Source of the DNA: PALSA-1004 sp041483135
GTDB lineage: Bacteria > Pseudomonadota > Gammaproteobacteria > Burkholderiales > SG8-41
DNA length: 64,000 bases
Reading direction: 5' to 3'
Assembly: GCA_041483135.1 (NCBI GenBank)
Contig: JBGPFE010000008.1
Span: 1 to 64,000, forward strand
Shown: in pieces, positions 25,908-34,924 of the stretch
How the letters are laid out: the number at the start of each line of letters is the position of its first letter
How positions within the stretch are numbered: position 1 is the first letter of the stretch
Position numbers and translations under genes: made by a program
The notes under the pieces: generated by a model
What the model was told of the DNA's origin: nothing
Database searches by the model: none
What the model saw: the letters and a program-made list of their open reading frames with translations, nothing else

Positions 25908-26516
25908 TCAGTTATTGAGGCCGTCGGACTCGGGCCTGGTTTCGATCGGTATGGCAGTCGACCGAAAGTGCTCGCGCAGGCGCTGCTCGAGCTTGTGTGC
26001 GAGGTTGCGCAGGCTCTGGTTGCCGGTATCCACCACCAGCGTCGCGACTTCCTGGTATAGCGGGTCGCGTAGCACGAACAATTGCTCGAGCTTGGCGCGT
26101 GGGTCTGCGGTTTGCAGCAGCGGGCGGTTGCGGTCGTGCCGCGTGCGCTGCCACAGGTCGTCGAGCGATGCACGCAAGTATACTACTGTGCCATTCTGCG
26201 TCAGCGCGCGCCGATTCTCTTCGCGCACCACCACACCGCCACCGGTGGCAAGCACAACGTCACGCAGCACCGCGAGTTCGCGCAGCACCGCCGCTTCCCG
26301 TGCCCGGAATCCGGCTTCGCCCTCGATGTCGAAGATCACTGGTATTTTCACCCCGGTACGGCGCTCAATTTCGAGGTCGCAATCGTAGAATGTCTTATCG
26401 AAACGTTTGGCCAGCAGCCGGCCGACCGAAGTCTTGCCGGCACCCATCAGGCCGACGAGAAAGATATTGCCCGGAATCGTGGCGGCAGGGTGCGCCGATC
26501 GTGGTTCGTTGGACAT
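25908..26516 (-). CDS. aroK: Shikimate kinase
   Basis: Phosphorylates shikimate at the 3-OH with ATP. 202 residues. Walker A is VGLMGAGKTSVGRLLA. The shikimate-binding Asp and Arg lie in FYDCDLEIERRTG and EAGFRAREAAVL, the GGG loop is LATGGGVVVREENR, and the lid segment is WQRTRHDRNRPLL. The N-terminal 20 residues are a poorly conserved extension. Upstream is a terminator after pilQ, so aroK probably has its own promoter although the pilQ-aroK-aroB order is widely conserved. Confidence 0.95.
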   Translation of the reverse strand: MSNEPRSAHPAATIPGNIFLVGLMGAGKTSVGRLLAKRFDKTFYDCDLEIERRTGVKIPVIFDIEGEAGFRAREAAVLRELAVLRDVVLATGGGVVVREENRRALTQNGTVVYLRASLDDLWQRTRHDRNRPLLQTADPRAKLEQLFVLRDPLYQEVATLVVDTGNQSLRNLAHKLEQRLREHFRSTAIPIETRPESDGLNN

Positions 26517-26580
26517 GCCGAGATTGTAGCGTGAATCCCGTGCTGTACCGCGCCGACCGGCGGCCGTACTATAGACAAAA

Positions 26581-26604
26581 AACGGCCGGTTCCCCGGCCG
26601 TTTT
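26581..26604 (-). terminator. Intrinsic terminator between pilQ and aroK
   Basis: 9 bp perfect stem AACGGCCGG (26581-26589) / CCGGCCGTT (26594-26602), loop TTCC, with A-run on the left and T-run on the right so that it can work on either strand. On the minus strand it ends the pilMNOPQ transcript 20-45 bp after the pilQ stop. Confidence 0.85.
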
Positions 26605-26623
26605 AAAACGAGCGGACCGTTGA

Positions 26624-28759
26624 TTAGCGCGCGGACACGGTACTCTTCATGATGCGCGGGCTGATAAAGATCAGCAGCTCATTACGATCGTCCTGTTTCG
26701 AGTTGGTTCGAAACAGAAAGCCGAGGTACGGCAAATCACCCAGCACCGGGATCTTGGTGGTCTGGTCGTTCTGGGTCTGCGTGTAAATTCCCCCAATCAC
26801 CACGGTGCCGCCATTTTGCACCAGCACCTCGGTGACGATCTGTTTGGTATTGATCGACGGGGGATTCGAGCTGAAATCGGGGCTGTCCTTATGCACGTTG
26901 AGGCTCATGATGATGTTGTCGTCAGGGGTGATCTGCGGTTTGACCTTGAGCGACAGCGTAGCTTTCTTGAACGACACGCTGGTCGCGCCGCTCGAGGTTG
27001 CCTGCTGATACGGGATCTCCGTGCCCTGCTCGATCGTCGCCTCGACCTGGTCGGCGGTAACCACGCGCGGGCTCGAGATGATCTTGCCTTTGCCGTCCGC
27101 CTGCAGCGCCGTAACTTCCATATTAAGAAAACGCGACATGGCGTCGTTGAACAAGATCATCGAGAATGCCCCGGGAGTCCGCCCGGCGAGACCCTGCGCC
27201 GGCAAAACTACGCCGAGCGATTGATTCAAGGTCGGAATCGGGGAGATGACCTGGGTCGTGAAGAAGCCCGTCGCATCGAGTGAGCCGCCAATAGTGTACT
27301 TTTGCGCACCCTGCCCCGTCACATTGTCACCTACATGTCGATCGAATATGCCGAAGCGGGCTCCGAGGTTGCGGCTGAAGGTGTCGGAAGCTTCGACGAT
27401 GCGCGACTCGATCAGCACCTGGCGCACCGGCACGTCGACCTTGCGGACCAGCGCGCGCACCTGCTCGAGCCGCGCCGGGGTATCCTGTACGAACAGCGTA
27501 TTGGTGCGCGGATCAGTCACCGCGCTGCCGCGCTTGGACAGGATGCGTTGATCCTTGTTCGCGAGCAGGGCCTGGAGCGCGTCCGCTTTCTGGTAATTTA
27601 GCTGAAACGACTCGGTGCGCAGCGGCTCGATGTCGGAAATCTGTGCCTGCGCTTCGAGCGCGAGCTTTTCCTTGGTTGCGAGCTCATCGCGCGGCGCAAT
27701 CCACACCACGTTACCGTTCTTGCGCATGTCGAGACCCTTGGTCTGCAGGATGATGTCCAGCGCCTGGTCCCAGGGCACATCCTTCAAGCGCAGCGTCAGG
27801 TTACCGCCCACCGTGTCGCTGGTGATGAAGTTGAAGCCCGTAAAGTCGGCGATCACCTGCAGCACCGCGCGAACTTCAACATTCTGGAAGTTGAGTGACA
27901 GCTTCTCGCCGGTGTAACCCGCGCGCGAGCCCTGAATCAGCTTGGTCGGGTCTTCGACAATCGGTTTGATCTCGATGGTGAAGCGGTTATCGGTTTGGTA
28001 GGCCGAGTGTTCCCACAAGCCTTTGGGCTCTATCGCAACCCGCGAGTTGCCGCCTTGCATGAACGCGTCGATGGTCTGCACCGGGGTGGCGAAGTCAACG
28101 ACGTCGAGCCGGCGCTCGAGGTTCTTCGGCAGCGCCGTATTCATGAAGTCGATAATCAGGTTTTTGCCCTGCTGGCGTAAATCAATGCCCACGGAGCTGT
28201 CGGATAGATCGATGATGATGCGGCCCTCGCCGTTCGGGCCGCGGCGGAAGCTCACGTCGCGCAAACTATGGCGCGTGTCGTCAGTCTTGGCTTCGGCAAA
28301 ATGCGAAGTGACGGGCGCGGCAGCGGTGTCGGTAGCGGCGGTCTGCAGCGTGATTATCACGTTTTTACCGTCGATCTTGGTGTCGTAACCAAGCGGTTTG
28401 GCCAGGTTCATCACCAGTCGTGTGCGGTCCCCTGCCTGCACGATGTTCATGTTGCGCAGGTCACCATCACCGACTTCCTGCGTGTTCTTGCCCAGAGCGT
28501 TGCCGGTGTTCGGGAAGTCGAACGCGATGCGCGGCGGGTTGTTGATGGTAAATCCCGCAGGCGGATTGGCAAGCGGTTGCTTGAGCGTGATCTTGACGAT
28601 AATGTTACCGCCTTGCTGCCCGACAATACTGATCGCCTCGATGCTGTTGCCTTCGGGGCCCGCGCCTTGAGCCCAGGCCGCAACCGCGGTTGTCAAGCCG
28701 ACTGTGAGCGCCAGAACCAGGCAGTGCGCCGTTTTCAAAATGTTGTCCGAGAAATTCAT
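26624..28759 (-). CDS. pilQ: Type IV pilus secretin PilQ
   Basis: Outer-membrane secretin through which type IV pili extend. 711 residues: signal peptide (HCLVLALTVGLTTAVAAWA), two AMIN-type peptidoglycan-binding regions in the first 250 residues (NPPRIAFDFPNTGNALG; GEGRIIIDLSDSSVGI), a STN/N0 domain near residue 290 (LSLNFQNVEVRAVLQVIADF), N1, and the secretin core (PVRQVLIESRIVEA; VEATIEQGTEIPYQ; VVIGGIYTQ; VPVLGDLPYLGFLFR-type). Start ATG 28759 has AGGAGG seven bases upstream. Last gene of pilMNOPQ, followed by a terminator. Confidence 0.96.
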   Translation of the reverse strand: MNFSDNILKTAHCLVLALTVGLTTAVAAWAQGAGPEGNSIEAISIVGQQGGNIIVKITLKQPLANPPAGFTINNPPRIAFDFPNTGNALGKNTQEVGDGDLRNMNIVQAGDRTRLVMNLAKPLGYDTKIDGKNVIITLQTAATDTAAAPVTSHFAEAKTDDTRHSLRDVSFRRGPNGEGRIIIDLSDSSVGIDLRQQGKNLIIDFMNTALPKNLERRLDVVDFATPVQTIDAFMQGGNSRVAIEPKGLWEHSAYQTDNRFTIEIKPIVEDPTKLIQGSRAGYTGEKLSLNFQNVEVRAVLQVIADFTGFNFITSDTVGGNLTLRLKDVPWDQALDIILQTKGLDMRKNGNVVWIAPRDELATKEKLALEAQAQISDIEPLRTESFQLNYQKADALQALLANKDQRILSKRGSAVTDPRTNTLFVQDTPARLEQVRALVRKVDVPVRQVLIESRIVEASDTFSRNLGARFGIFDRHVGDNVTGQGAQKYTIGGSLDATGFFTTQVISPIPTLNQSLGVVLPAQGLAGRTPGAFSMILFNDAMSRFLNMEVTALQADGKGKIISSPRVVTADQVEATIEQGTEIPYQQATSSGATSVSFKKATLSLKVKPQITPDDNIIMSLNVHKDSPDFSSNPPSINTKQIVTEVLVQNGGTVVIGGIYTQTQNDQTTKIPVLGDLPYLGFLFRTNSKQDDRNELLIFISPRIMKSTVSAR

Positions 28760-28822
28760 AGTCTTGCCTCCTGATTTATCGGCGGGCCCGCGGTGCTTTC
28801 CGCGTCGCCCATGTTGCGCCGA

Positions 28823-29347
28823 TTATTTGCTTCCCTCTTCCGCCAGATTCATCGTGCTCACGCGCTCGGTCCAGTCGCCGCCGCTGTCCTGCACGATTTC
28901 CTTGAGCTTGATCGCCGACTCCGAAATTTCGGTGATCAGCCCGAAATTCTGTCCCATGTAGTTGCCGGGTTTGACCCGGAACAGGTTATTGTCGGGGCTT
29001 TTCACCAGCGCGTAGTTGGCCTTGTTTTGCTGCAGCGTGCCGACCATGCGCAAATTCTCGAGCGGGTACGCTTCAAGCGGTTCCTTGCGGCGCGTCAGGT
29101 CCGGCTGGATGCCGCCGCCGACCGCTGTTTTCGGCGGCTCGATCTTGCGCGGCTTGAACGGGTCGATCAGATCGTAAGCGTCGTAAGTAAAAGGCTCGTA
29201 CGGCTTGACATCCGGCAGCGGCGGTAATCTGCCGTGCGGCAGGTTGTCCGATTCCTTCACGAATTGCTTGAGATCCGAGTAATGCTCGCCGCCGCAGGAC
29301 GCAAGCCCGAGGCAGGTCAGGGCCAAGATAAGAATTTGACGCTTCAT
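28823..29347 (-). CDS. pilP: Type IV pilus assembly lipoprotein PilP
   Basis: Inner-membrane lipoprotein linking the PilMNO platform to the PilQ secretin. 174 residues. The signal peptide ends in a lipobox LASC with Cys at residue 18 (LALTCLGLASCGGE). The C-terminal beta-sandwich includes LRMVGTLQQNKANYALVKSPD and VKPGNYMGQNFG, typical for PilP. Its start overlaps the pilO stop as ATGA. Confidence 0.93.
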   Translation of the reverse strand: MKRQILILALTCLGLASCGGEHYSDLKQFVKESDNLPHGRLPPLPDVKPYEPFTYDAYDLIDPFKPRKIEPPKTAVGGGIQPDLTRRKEPLEAYPLENLRMVGTLQQNKANYALVKSPDNNLFRVKPGNYMGQNFGLITEISESAIKLKEIVQDSGGDWTERVSTMNLAEEGSK

Positions 29348-29979
29348 TTCTTCTTCGCCGCCTTATCCTTGGTCGTTTTTTTCTGCTTGGAGATTTCCTC
29401 TTCGTCGAGGTAGCGGTAGGTTTTTGCCACCGCATCCATTGTCAGACTGCCGCCGCCGCTCTGGGTGAGTTTTACATCGTTCAACAACACGATGCGCGAG
29501 AGTTTCGAGATATCGCTCGCAAAAGCGCCCATGTCGTGATAGCTGCCGTTTACCCGGATCGTGATCGGCAGCTCGGCATAGAACTCGGACATGTTTTCGC
29601 TGGCTGCCGGCTTGAATAACTGGAACTGCAGGCCGCGGCCGAGGCCGGCCTGATTGATGTCGGTAAGCAGCGCCTCCATCTCCGATTTGCTCGGCAGCTG
29701 CTTGAGCAGCGTCCCAAACGACTTCTCGATGTCGGCAAGCTGCTTGCGGTAAGCATCAAGATCAACCGCCTGTTTTTTCTTGTCGAGGAATGTGTCGCGC
29801 AAACTCAACTCTTTTCTCTTGGCCGCGTCGATCGACTCGAGCTGTCCTTGCCAATCGAGAAAATAGCTGGCCGCTATGGTCGCGACCAGTGTGATCACCA
29901 GCAAGCCGAGCTTCGGCAGCGCCGGCCAGCTGCCGATGTTCTTGGGGTCCAAGCGCCGCAGATCGTCGAGGGTCATCAT
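29344..29979 (-). CDS. pilO: Type IV pilus inner membrane protein PilO
   Basis: Bitopic inner-membrane protein that dimerises with PilN in the alignment complex. 211 residues. One transmembrane helix at about 25-44 (LGLLVITLVATIAASYFLDW), a coiled coil (about 50-105), then a ferredoxin-like periplasmic domain (FQLFKPAASENMSEFYAELPI, abbreviated). The Lys-rich C-terminal tail is unremarkable. ATGA overlaps occur at both ends with pilN and pilP. Confidence 0.93.
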   Translation of the reverse strand: MMTLDDLRRLDPKNIGSWPALPKLGLLVITLVATIAASYFLDWQGQLESIDAAKRKELSLRDTFLDKKKQAVDLDAYRKQLADIEKSFGTLLKQLPSKSEMEALLTDINQAGLGRGLQFQLFKPAASENMSEFYAELPITIRVNGSYHDMGAFASDISKLSRIVLLNDVKLTQSGGGSLTMDAVAKTYRYLDEEEISKQKKTTKDKAAKKK

Positions 29980-30635
29980 TTTTTGGCCCCTTGGGCGGCG
30001 GCCGGGGACGGTGTTTGAGCAACGACCTGCGCGGTCGGTATCGCCCCGGCTGAAGCCGGCTTCGCCGCGGGCCGCCCGCCCGCTGGCTCTTCCTTGGTGC
30101 GCGTCAATAAGACAGTCAGGCTGAATTCGCTCAGGCGGGAGGCCTTATCAGACACGGCGTGAATTTCGATCAGGCTCGGTTTCTGAAGGTAGGGCGAGGA
30201 CTCGAGATTACGCATGAACGTCGAAACCCGCGCATTGGATTGCGCAAAACCATTAATAGTGACCTTGGGCCCTTGTTGCTGAACCCCCTTCAAATACACG
30301 CCATCGGGCATTTGACGCACCAGCTGGTCGAGCAGATAAACCGTTTCGGCGCGATTGGCCTGCAGCGATTCGACGACCTTTTTGCGTTGCAGCAGCGCCG
30401 CAGTCTGTTCCTTGACTTTCTTGATTTCTTCGATCTGCTTGTCAAGCTTCGCGATTTCATCGCCAAGATAGGCATTGCGGCCGTTTTGATCCTCGAGCTG
30501 GCCGCTGAGGTAGCTGTGAGCCGCAAACCAGATCGCCGCGCCGAGCCCGACCACGGCGCCCAGCATGATAAAAAACTCTTTCTGCTGCTGTTTGCGCCGT
30601 ATCTCGCGGTGAGGCAGTAGGTTGATGCGGATCAT
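29976..30635 (-). CDS. pilN: Type IV pilus inner membrane protein PilN
   Basis: Bitopic protein whose short cytoplasmic N-terminus binds PilM. The motif INLLPHRE at residues 4-11 is the known PilM-binding element. The transmembrane helix is about residues 22-43, followed by a coiled coil and a periplasmic domain. The frame opens at 30665, but ATG 30635 puts the INLLP motif in place and overlaps the pilM stop as ATGA. 219 residues with a Pro/Ala-rich tail. Confidence 0.94.
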   Translation of the reverse strand: MIRINLLPHREIRRKQQQKEFFIMLGAVVGLGAAIWFAAHSYLSGQLEDQNGRNAYLGDEIAKLDKQIEEIKKVKEQTAALLQRKKVVESLQANRAETVYLLDQLVRQMPDGVYLKGVQQQGPKVTINGFAQSNARVSTFMRNLESSPYLQKPSLIEIHAVSDKASRLSEFSLTVLLTRTKEEPAGGRPAAKPASAGAIPTAQVVAQTPSPAAAQGAKK

Positions 30636-31738
30636 GCGTCGAATCTCCGCATTGCAAGTCCGCATGCCACCATCAGCGAAGGAGCGTCAGTGGCGAGGTT
30701 CTTGGGCCTGATTTTTGACGACAGCGCCATGTTCGCAAACGGGTTGGCGACCATTGAGGGGACCGAAGTGCGCCGCGTCACCACTTCATCGATGCCGGGT
30801 ATCGCCGCGCAGCCGCCCGCGAGCAAAACGTGATTCACCTGGTTGAATTGCGTCGAGGTGAAGAAAAACTGCAGCGCGCGCGCAACCTCCAGTCCGAGCG
30901 TGTCCATGAACGGCACCAACACGTCGGCTTCGTAATTGTCGGGCAGGCCGCCGGCGCGTTTGGCGGCTTCGGCTTCCTCGGGAGACATGCCGAAGACGCG
31001 CTGGATTTCCTGCGTTAATGTGTTGCCGCCGAACGGCTGCTCGCGCATGTAGATGGACTGGCCGTTGCGCAGAACATTGAGGTTCATCATCGTGGTGCCA
31101 ACATCGACGATCGCTATATTCTGGTCCTTGCCGTTGTCCGGCAGCGAGCGCTCGATCAACTCGAATGCCGTTTGCGTCGCGAACGACTCGATGTCCATCA
31201 CCAGCGCTTTCAAGCCGGCGGCTTCGGCGGCGGCCACGCGGTCTTCGATTTTTTCCTTGCGCGATGCCGCGATCAGCACCTCGACGTCGTCAGGGCTGTT
31301 CGGCGCCGGGCCGACGACCTGAAAGTCGAGATTGACCTCGTCAAGCGCGAACGGGATGTACTGGTTGGCCTCGGTTTCGACCTGCAGCTCGAGCTCGTTC
31401 TCCTGCTGTCCGGCGGGCACGATGATTTTCTTGGTGATCACCGCCGCGGATGGCAGCGCCAGCGCGAGGTTCTTGATGTTGGTGCCAAGGCGCTTCCAGC
31501 CGCGCTTCAAGCAATCGCTGACGGCGTCCAGGTTGTTAATGTTGCCGTCGACCACGGCGTCACGCGGCAGCGGCTCGATCGCATAACGCTCTACGCGATA
31601 CACGTTCTTGCCGGCTTCGGCGATCTCGACCATTTTCACCGACGATGAGCTGATATCGCAGCCTATCAGCGGGGGCGCTTTTGATTTGAATAAGCGCTCG
31701 AGAAATTCGAGGTTAAAGTTCAATTTTCCCTTAAGCAT
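30632..31738 (-). CDS. pilM: Type IV pilus assembly protein PilM
   Basis: Cytoplasmic actin-like ATPase that recruits PilN and connects to the pilus motor. 368 residues. Phosphate-1 loop GCDISSSSVKMVEI, second loop IAIVDVGTTMMNLNVLRNG, and the adenosine region VLLAGGCAAIPGIDEVV follow the FtsA/actin pattern. First gene of pilMNOPQ, divergent from mrcA with a 232 bp shared AT-rich promoter region, the standard arrangement in Beta- and Gammaproteobacteria. Confidence 0.95.
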   Translation of the reverse strand: MLKGKLNFNLEFLERLFKSKAPPLIGCDISSSSVKMVEIAEAGKNVYRVERYAIEPLPRDAVVDGNINNLDAVSDCLKRGWKRLGTNIKNLALALPSAAVITKKIIVPAGQQENELELQVETEANQYIPFALDEVNLDFQVVGPAPNSPDDVEVLIAASRKEKIEDRVAAAEAAGLKALVMDIESFATQTAFELIERSLPDNGKDQNIAIVDVGTTMMNLNVLRNGQSIYMREQPFGGNTLTQEIQRVFGMSPEEAEAAKRAGGLPDNYEADVLVPFMDTLGLEVARALQFFFTSTQFNQVNHVLLAGGCAAIPGIDEVVTRRTSVPSMVANPFANMALSSKIRPKNLATDAPSLMVACGLAMRRFDA

Positions 31739-31817
31739 GGGCTGGTTAGGACCAATTTATATAATTTACATTAAATGCTAACAACAACTCCTCACCATGT
31801 AAAGTATTTCCTTGGCA

Positions 31818-31846
31818 TTCCTTTTGTCGGGACCCCAGCCTATAAT
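31818..31846 (+). promoter_or_regulatory. Candidate sigma-70 promoter in the pilM-mrcA gap
   Basis: A perfect -10 TATAAT (31841-31846) with a weak -35 TTCCTT (31818-31823) at 17 bp spacing faces mrcA, giving a 5' leader of about 118 bases. The 232 bp gap (31739-31970) is strongly AT-rich and must also hold the pilM promoter, for which no clear hexamers were picked. Confidence 0.4.
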
Positions 31847-31970
31847 GACCGGGATTTGCAATATAGCTTAATTATTTAGCATACATTCGGCTATGGCATG
31901 CATCACGCCCTGAGCCTTCATTTTAAGCTGTTGTTTTTTTACAACAATCGTCTTTCTATTTAGCCCGTCG

Positions 31971-34304
31971 ATGGTTTCCCGTTGGTGGATGTTCCCGCTG
32001 GTTTTGGTGACAGCCGCGGCTATTGCAGGCGCGTTAGTCTTTGTTTTTGCAGCAGTTATTGTCTACCCGACGCTGCCATCACTCGAAGTTCTCACCGATT
32101 ACCAGCCCAAGGTACCGTTGCGCGTCTACACCAGCGAAGGTTTGCTGATCGGCGAGTTTGGCGAAGAGCGGCGTGCGGTGGTCAAAATAGACGCCGTGCC
32201 GAAAGCGATGCGCGACGCCATCCTGGCCGCCGAGGACGAACGTTTCTATCAGCACGGCGGCGTCGATTATGTCGGCGTCATACGTGCTGCGATGTCGAAT
32301 TTTGTTTCCGGCGGCGCGCGCCAGGGCGCGAGCACCATAACCATGCAGGTGGCGCGCAACTTTTTTCTGTCCAAGGAAAAGACGCTGACGCGCAAATTCA
32401 ACGAGATGCTGCTCGCTTTCAAGATCGAGCATAGTCTGACCAAGGACCAGATCCTCGAGCTCTACGTCAATCAGATTTACCTCGGCCAGCGCGCCTACGG
32501 GTTCGCTGCCGCCGCGCAGATTTATTTCGGCAAAGCGCTCGATCAATTGAGCATCGCCGAGATGGCGATGCTGGCCGGCCTGCCGAAAGCGCCGTCGAGT
32601 TTCAACCCCGTGGTCAACCCCAGGCGCGCCAAGCTGCGCCAGCAATATGTATTGAGACGCATGCGCGAGCTTAATTTCATCAGTGATGAGCAATGGCAGA
32701 CCGCTGACAAGCAGCCGCTATCGGTCAAAAAATACGTCAATGAATTTGCGGTGAAAGCCGATCATTTTGCGGAAATGGTACGGCAAGTGTTGTACGAACG
32801 CTTCCAGGACGACGCTTATACGCGCGGATTCAAGGTTTACACCACGCTGTCAGCCGCGCATCAAGAAGCCGCCTATGCCGCCGTGCGCAAAGGGGTCATC
32901 GAATATGACCACCGCCACGGCTATCGTGGCGCCGAAAGCTATGCCGAGCTCGGCCCGCAGCCCACCGATGAGGATTTCGAGGATGCCCTGCAGGACGAGT
33001 CCGAAAGCGACGATATCTATCCGGCGCTGGCGCTCGATGTCAGCACCAGGGCGGTCAAAGTCTATCGCAAGGGCGGTGAGACGTTTGAAATCAGCGGCGA
33101 TGGGCTCAAATTCGCGCAGAGAATGCTTGGCGACAAGGCGCCGGCAAACCAGCGTGTGCGGCGTGGCGCGATCATTCGCATTCAGAAGGACGAGAGAGGC
33201 CAATGGCAGATCACGCAGCTACCGCAAGCCGAGGCTGCGCTAGTATCGATGGATCCGGCCGATGGCGCGATTCGCGCGCTGGTCGGCAGCTTCGATTTCA
33301 ACCGCAATAAATATAATCATGTCACGCAGGCGCTGCGTCAACCGGGCTCGAGCTTCAAGCCGTTTATCTACTCGGCCGCACTGGAAAAGGGCTTCACGCC
33401 GGCGACCATCGTCAACGATGCGCCGCTGGTATTCGACGCCAGCCAGACCGGCTCCGAGCCGTGGGAACCGAAGAACTTCGATGGCAAATTCGAGGGCCCG
33501 ATGCGGATGCGCATGGGGCTTGTCAAGTCAAAGAATCTGGTTACGGTGCGCATCATTCAAGCCATTACGCCGCAGTATGCGCAGGATTACATCACGCGCT
33601 TCGGTTTTGACGCCAAATACCATCCGCCATATTTGACGATGGCGCTGGGCGCCGGCAACGCGACGCCGCTGCAGATGGTCGGGGCTTATGCCGTGTTCGC
33701 CAATGGTGGCTTTCGCGTGAATCCCTATTTCATTGCGCGCATCGAGGACGCCAAAGGCAGCATAATCGCGCAGGCACGCCCTGAGCGCGCCGGCGAAGCC
33801 GCGGAGCGCGCGATCGATGCGCGCAACGCGTTTATCATGACCAGCCTGTTGCAGGACGTGGTGAAGATGGGTACCGCGGCGCGCGCGATGCAGCTCGGGC
33901 GCACCGATCTCGCCGGCAAAACCGGCACTACCAACGAATTTGTCGATGCCTGGTTCTGCGGCTTTGGCACGGGATTGGTCGCAGTGACGTGGATCGGCTT
34001 CGACAATCCCCACACGCTCGGGCACAACGAAACCGGCGCGCAGGCGGCACTGCCGACGTGGATGTCCTATATGGGCAAGGTGATGAAAGGCGTTGAGGAG
34101 CAGCCGCGCAGCGTGCCGGAAGGCGTGGTGCAGGCGCGCATTAATCCGGACACCGGTTTGCGCGATGTCGGCGGTCGGGGTGGCATCGTCGATTATTTCT
34201 ATCAGGAGTTTCTGCCGGCCGAGCGCGACAGCGAGTCGGCGCCGCTGACCACCATGCCCGGCGCCGCCAAACCGCCGGAAGAAGTCAAAAGCCAGCTGTT
34301 CTGA
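31971..34304 (+). CDS. mrcA: Penicillin-binding protein 1A (bifunctional class A PBP)
   Basis: Polymerises and crosslinks peptidoglycan in the periplasm. 777 residues: N-terminal transmembrane anchor (about 8-32), GT51 transglycosylase domain with catalytic Glu88 in AAEDERFYQHGG and the RQGASTITMQVARN motif, and a transpeptidase domain with the active Ser in PGSSFKPF (Ser460, Lys463), SKN (520-522) and KTGTT (650-654). An acidic insertion (about 330-350) lies between the domains, in the place of the OB-fold region typical of PBP1A. The start lacks an obvious Shine-Dalgarno. Confidence 0.95.
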   Translation: MVSRWWMFPLVLVTAAAIAGALVFVFAAVIVYPTLPSLEVLTDYQPKVPLRVYTSEGLLIGEFGEERRAVVKIDAVPKAMRDAILAAEDERFYQHGGVDYVGVIRAAMSNFVSGGARQGASTITMQVARNFFLSKEKTLTRKFNEMLLAFKIEHSLTKDQILELYVNQIYLGQRAYGFAAAAQIYFGKALDQLSIAEMAMLAGLPKAPSSFNPVVNPRRAKLRQQYVLRRMRELNFISDEQWQTADKQPLSVKKYVNEFAVKADHFAEMVRQVLYERFQDDAYTRGFKVYTTLSAAHQEAAYAAVRKGVIEYDHRHGYRGAESYAELGPQPTDEDFEDALQDESESDDIYPALALDVSTRAVKVYRKGGETFEISGDGLKFAQRMLGDKAPANQRVRRGAIIRIQKDERGQWQITQLPQAEAALVSMDPADGAIRALVGSFDFNRNKYNHVTQALRQPGSSFKPFIYSAALEKGFTPATIVNDAPLVFDASQTGSEPWEPKNFDGKFEGPMRMRMGLVKSKNLVTVRIIQAITPQYAQDYITRFGFDAKYHPPYLTMALGAGNATPLQMVGAYAVFANGGFRVNPYFIARIEDAKGSIIAQARPERAGEAAERAIDARNAFIMTSLLQDVVKMGTAARAMQLGRTDLAGKTGTTNEFVDAWFCGFGTGLVAVTWIGFDNPHTLGHNETGAQAALPTWMSYMGKVMKGVEEQPRSVPEGVVQARINPDTGLRDVGGRGGIVDYFYQEFLPAERDSESAPLTTMPGAAKPPEEVKSQLF

Positions 34305-34306
34305 CC

Positions 34307-34915
34307 ATGCGTAATCCTATGCGAGACCCCGGCCGCAATTACACGCGTGAACGCATAGCGCACCTGGCCGCACGCCTGATGGCGGAAGACGGCATCGAGG
34401 ATTACGCGCTGGCGAAGCGCAAAGCAGCGCGTCAGGCCGGCGTCCCGGATGCGCGTCAAATGCCCAACAACGACGAGATCGACGCCGCACTCAGACTTTA
34501 TCGCGAGCTGTATCGGCAGGAACATCCAGCACAGCTGCGTGAGTTGCGTCAGCTGGCGCTGGAAACGATGGGCGAGCTGGCCCGTTTCAATCCCTATCTG
34601 ACCGGCTCGGTACTCAGAGGCAGTGCCGGCAAATATGCCGGAATCCATCTGCAACTGTTCACCGACAATGCCAAAAGCGTCGAACATTATCTGCTCGACC
34701 GCAATATAAATTTCCGTGCAGGAGAAACGCGGCTTTATGCGGGCGATATGCCGCTTGCGGCGCCGATGCTGTCTTTCAATCGCAACGGAATCGATATCCA
34801 TCTCACCGTGCTGTCGCCACGCGAATTGCGCATCCAGCTCAAGGCGAGTGCAGAGGGCAAGCCGATCGAGCGCGCCAGGCGCGATGCGGTTGAGGCGTTG
34901 ATTGCTGCGAGTTGA
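34307..34915 (+). CDS. Conserved protein with nucleotidyltransferase-like core
   Basis: 202 residues, 2 bp behind mrcA and convergent on hemB (9 bp gap). No family is recognised with certainty. An N-terminal helical part (ERIAHLAARLMAEDGIEDYA; AKRKAARQAGV) precedes a segment GSVLRGSAGKYAGIHLQLF. That segment resembles the GS...D-x-D/H core of minimal nucleotidyltransferases, although the second acidic residue appears replaced (IHL). A later strand is NGIDIHLTVLSPRELR. Homologues next to the PBP1A or hemB gene have sometimes been labelled as a Mur ligase, which the length rules out. Probably cytoplasmic; function unknown. Confidence 0.75.
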   Translation: MRNPMRDPGRNYTRERIAHLAARLMAEDGIEDYALAKRKAARQAGVPDARQMPNNDEIDAALRLYRELYRQEHPAQLRELRQLALETMGELARFNPYLTGSVLRGSAGKYAGIHLQLFTDNAKSVEHYLLDRNINFRAGETRLYAGDMPLAAPMLSFNRNGIDIHLTVLSPRELRIQLKASAEGKPIERARRDAVEALIAAS

Positions 34916-34924
34916 GGGGGTCGA

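Noticed and set aside
31811..31828. Sigma-54-like site in the pilM-mrcA gap
   Set aside because: TTGGCATTCCTTTTGTC has GG but GT in place of GC at the -12 element, so it does not meet the consensus.
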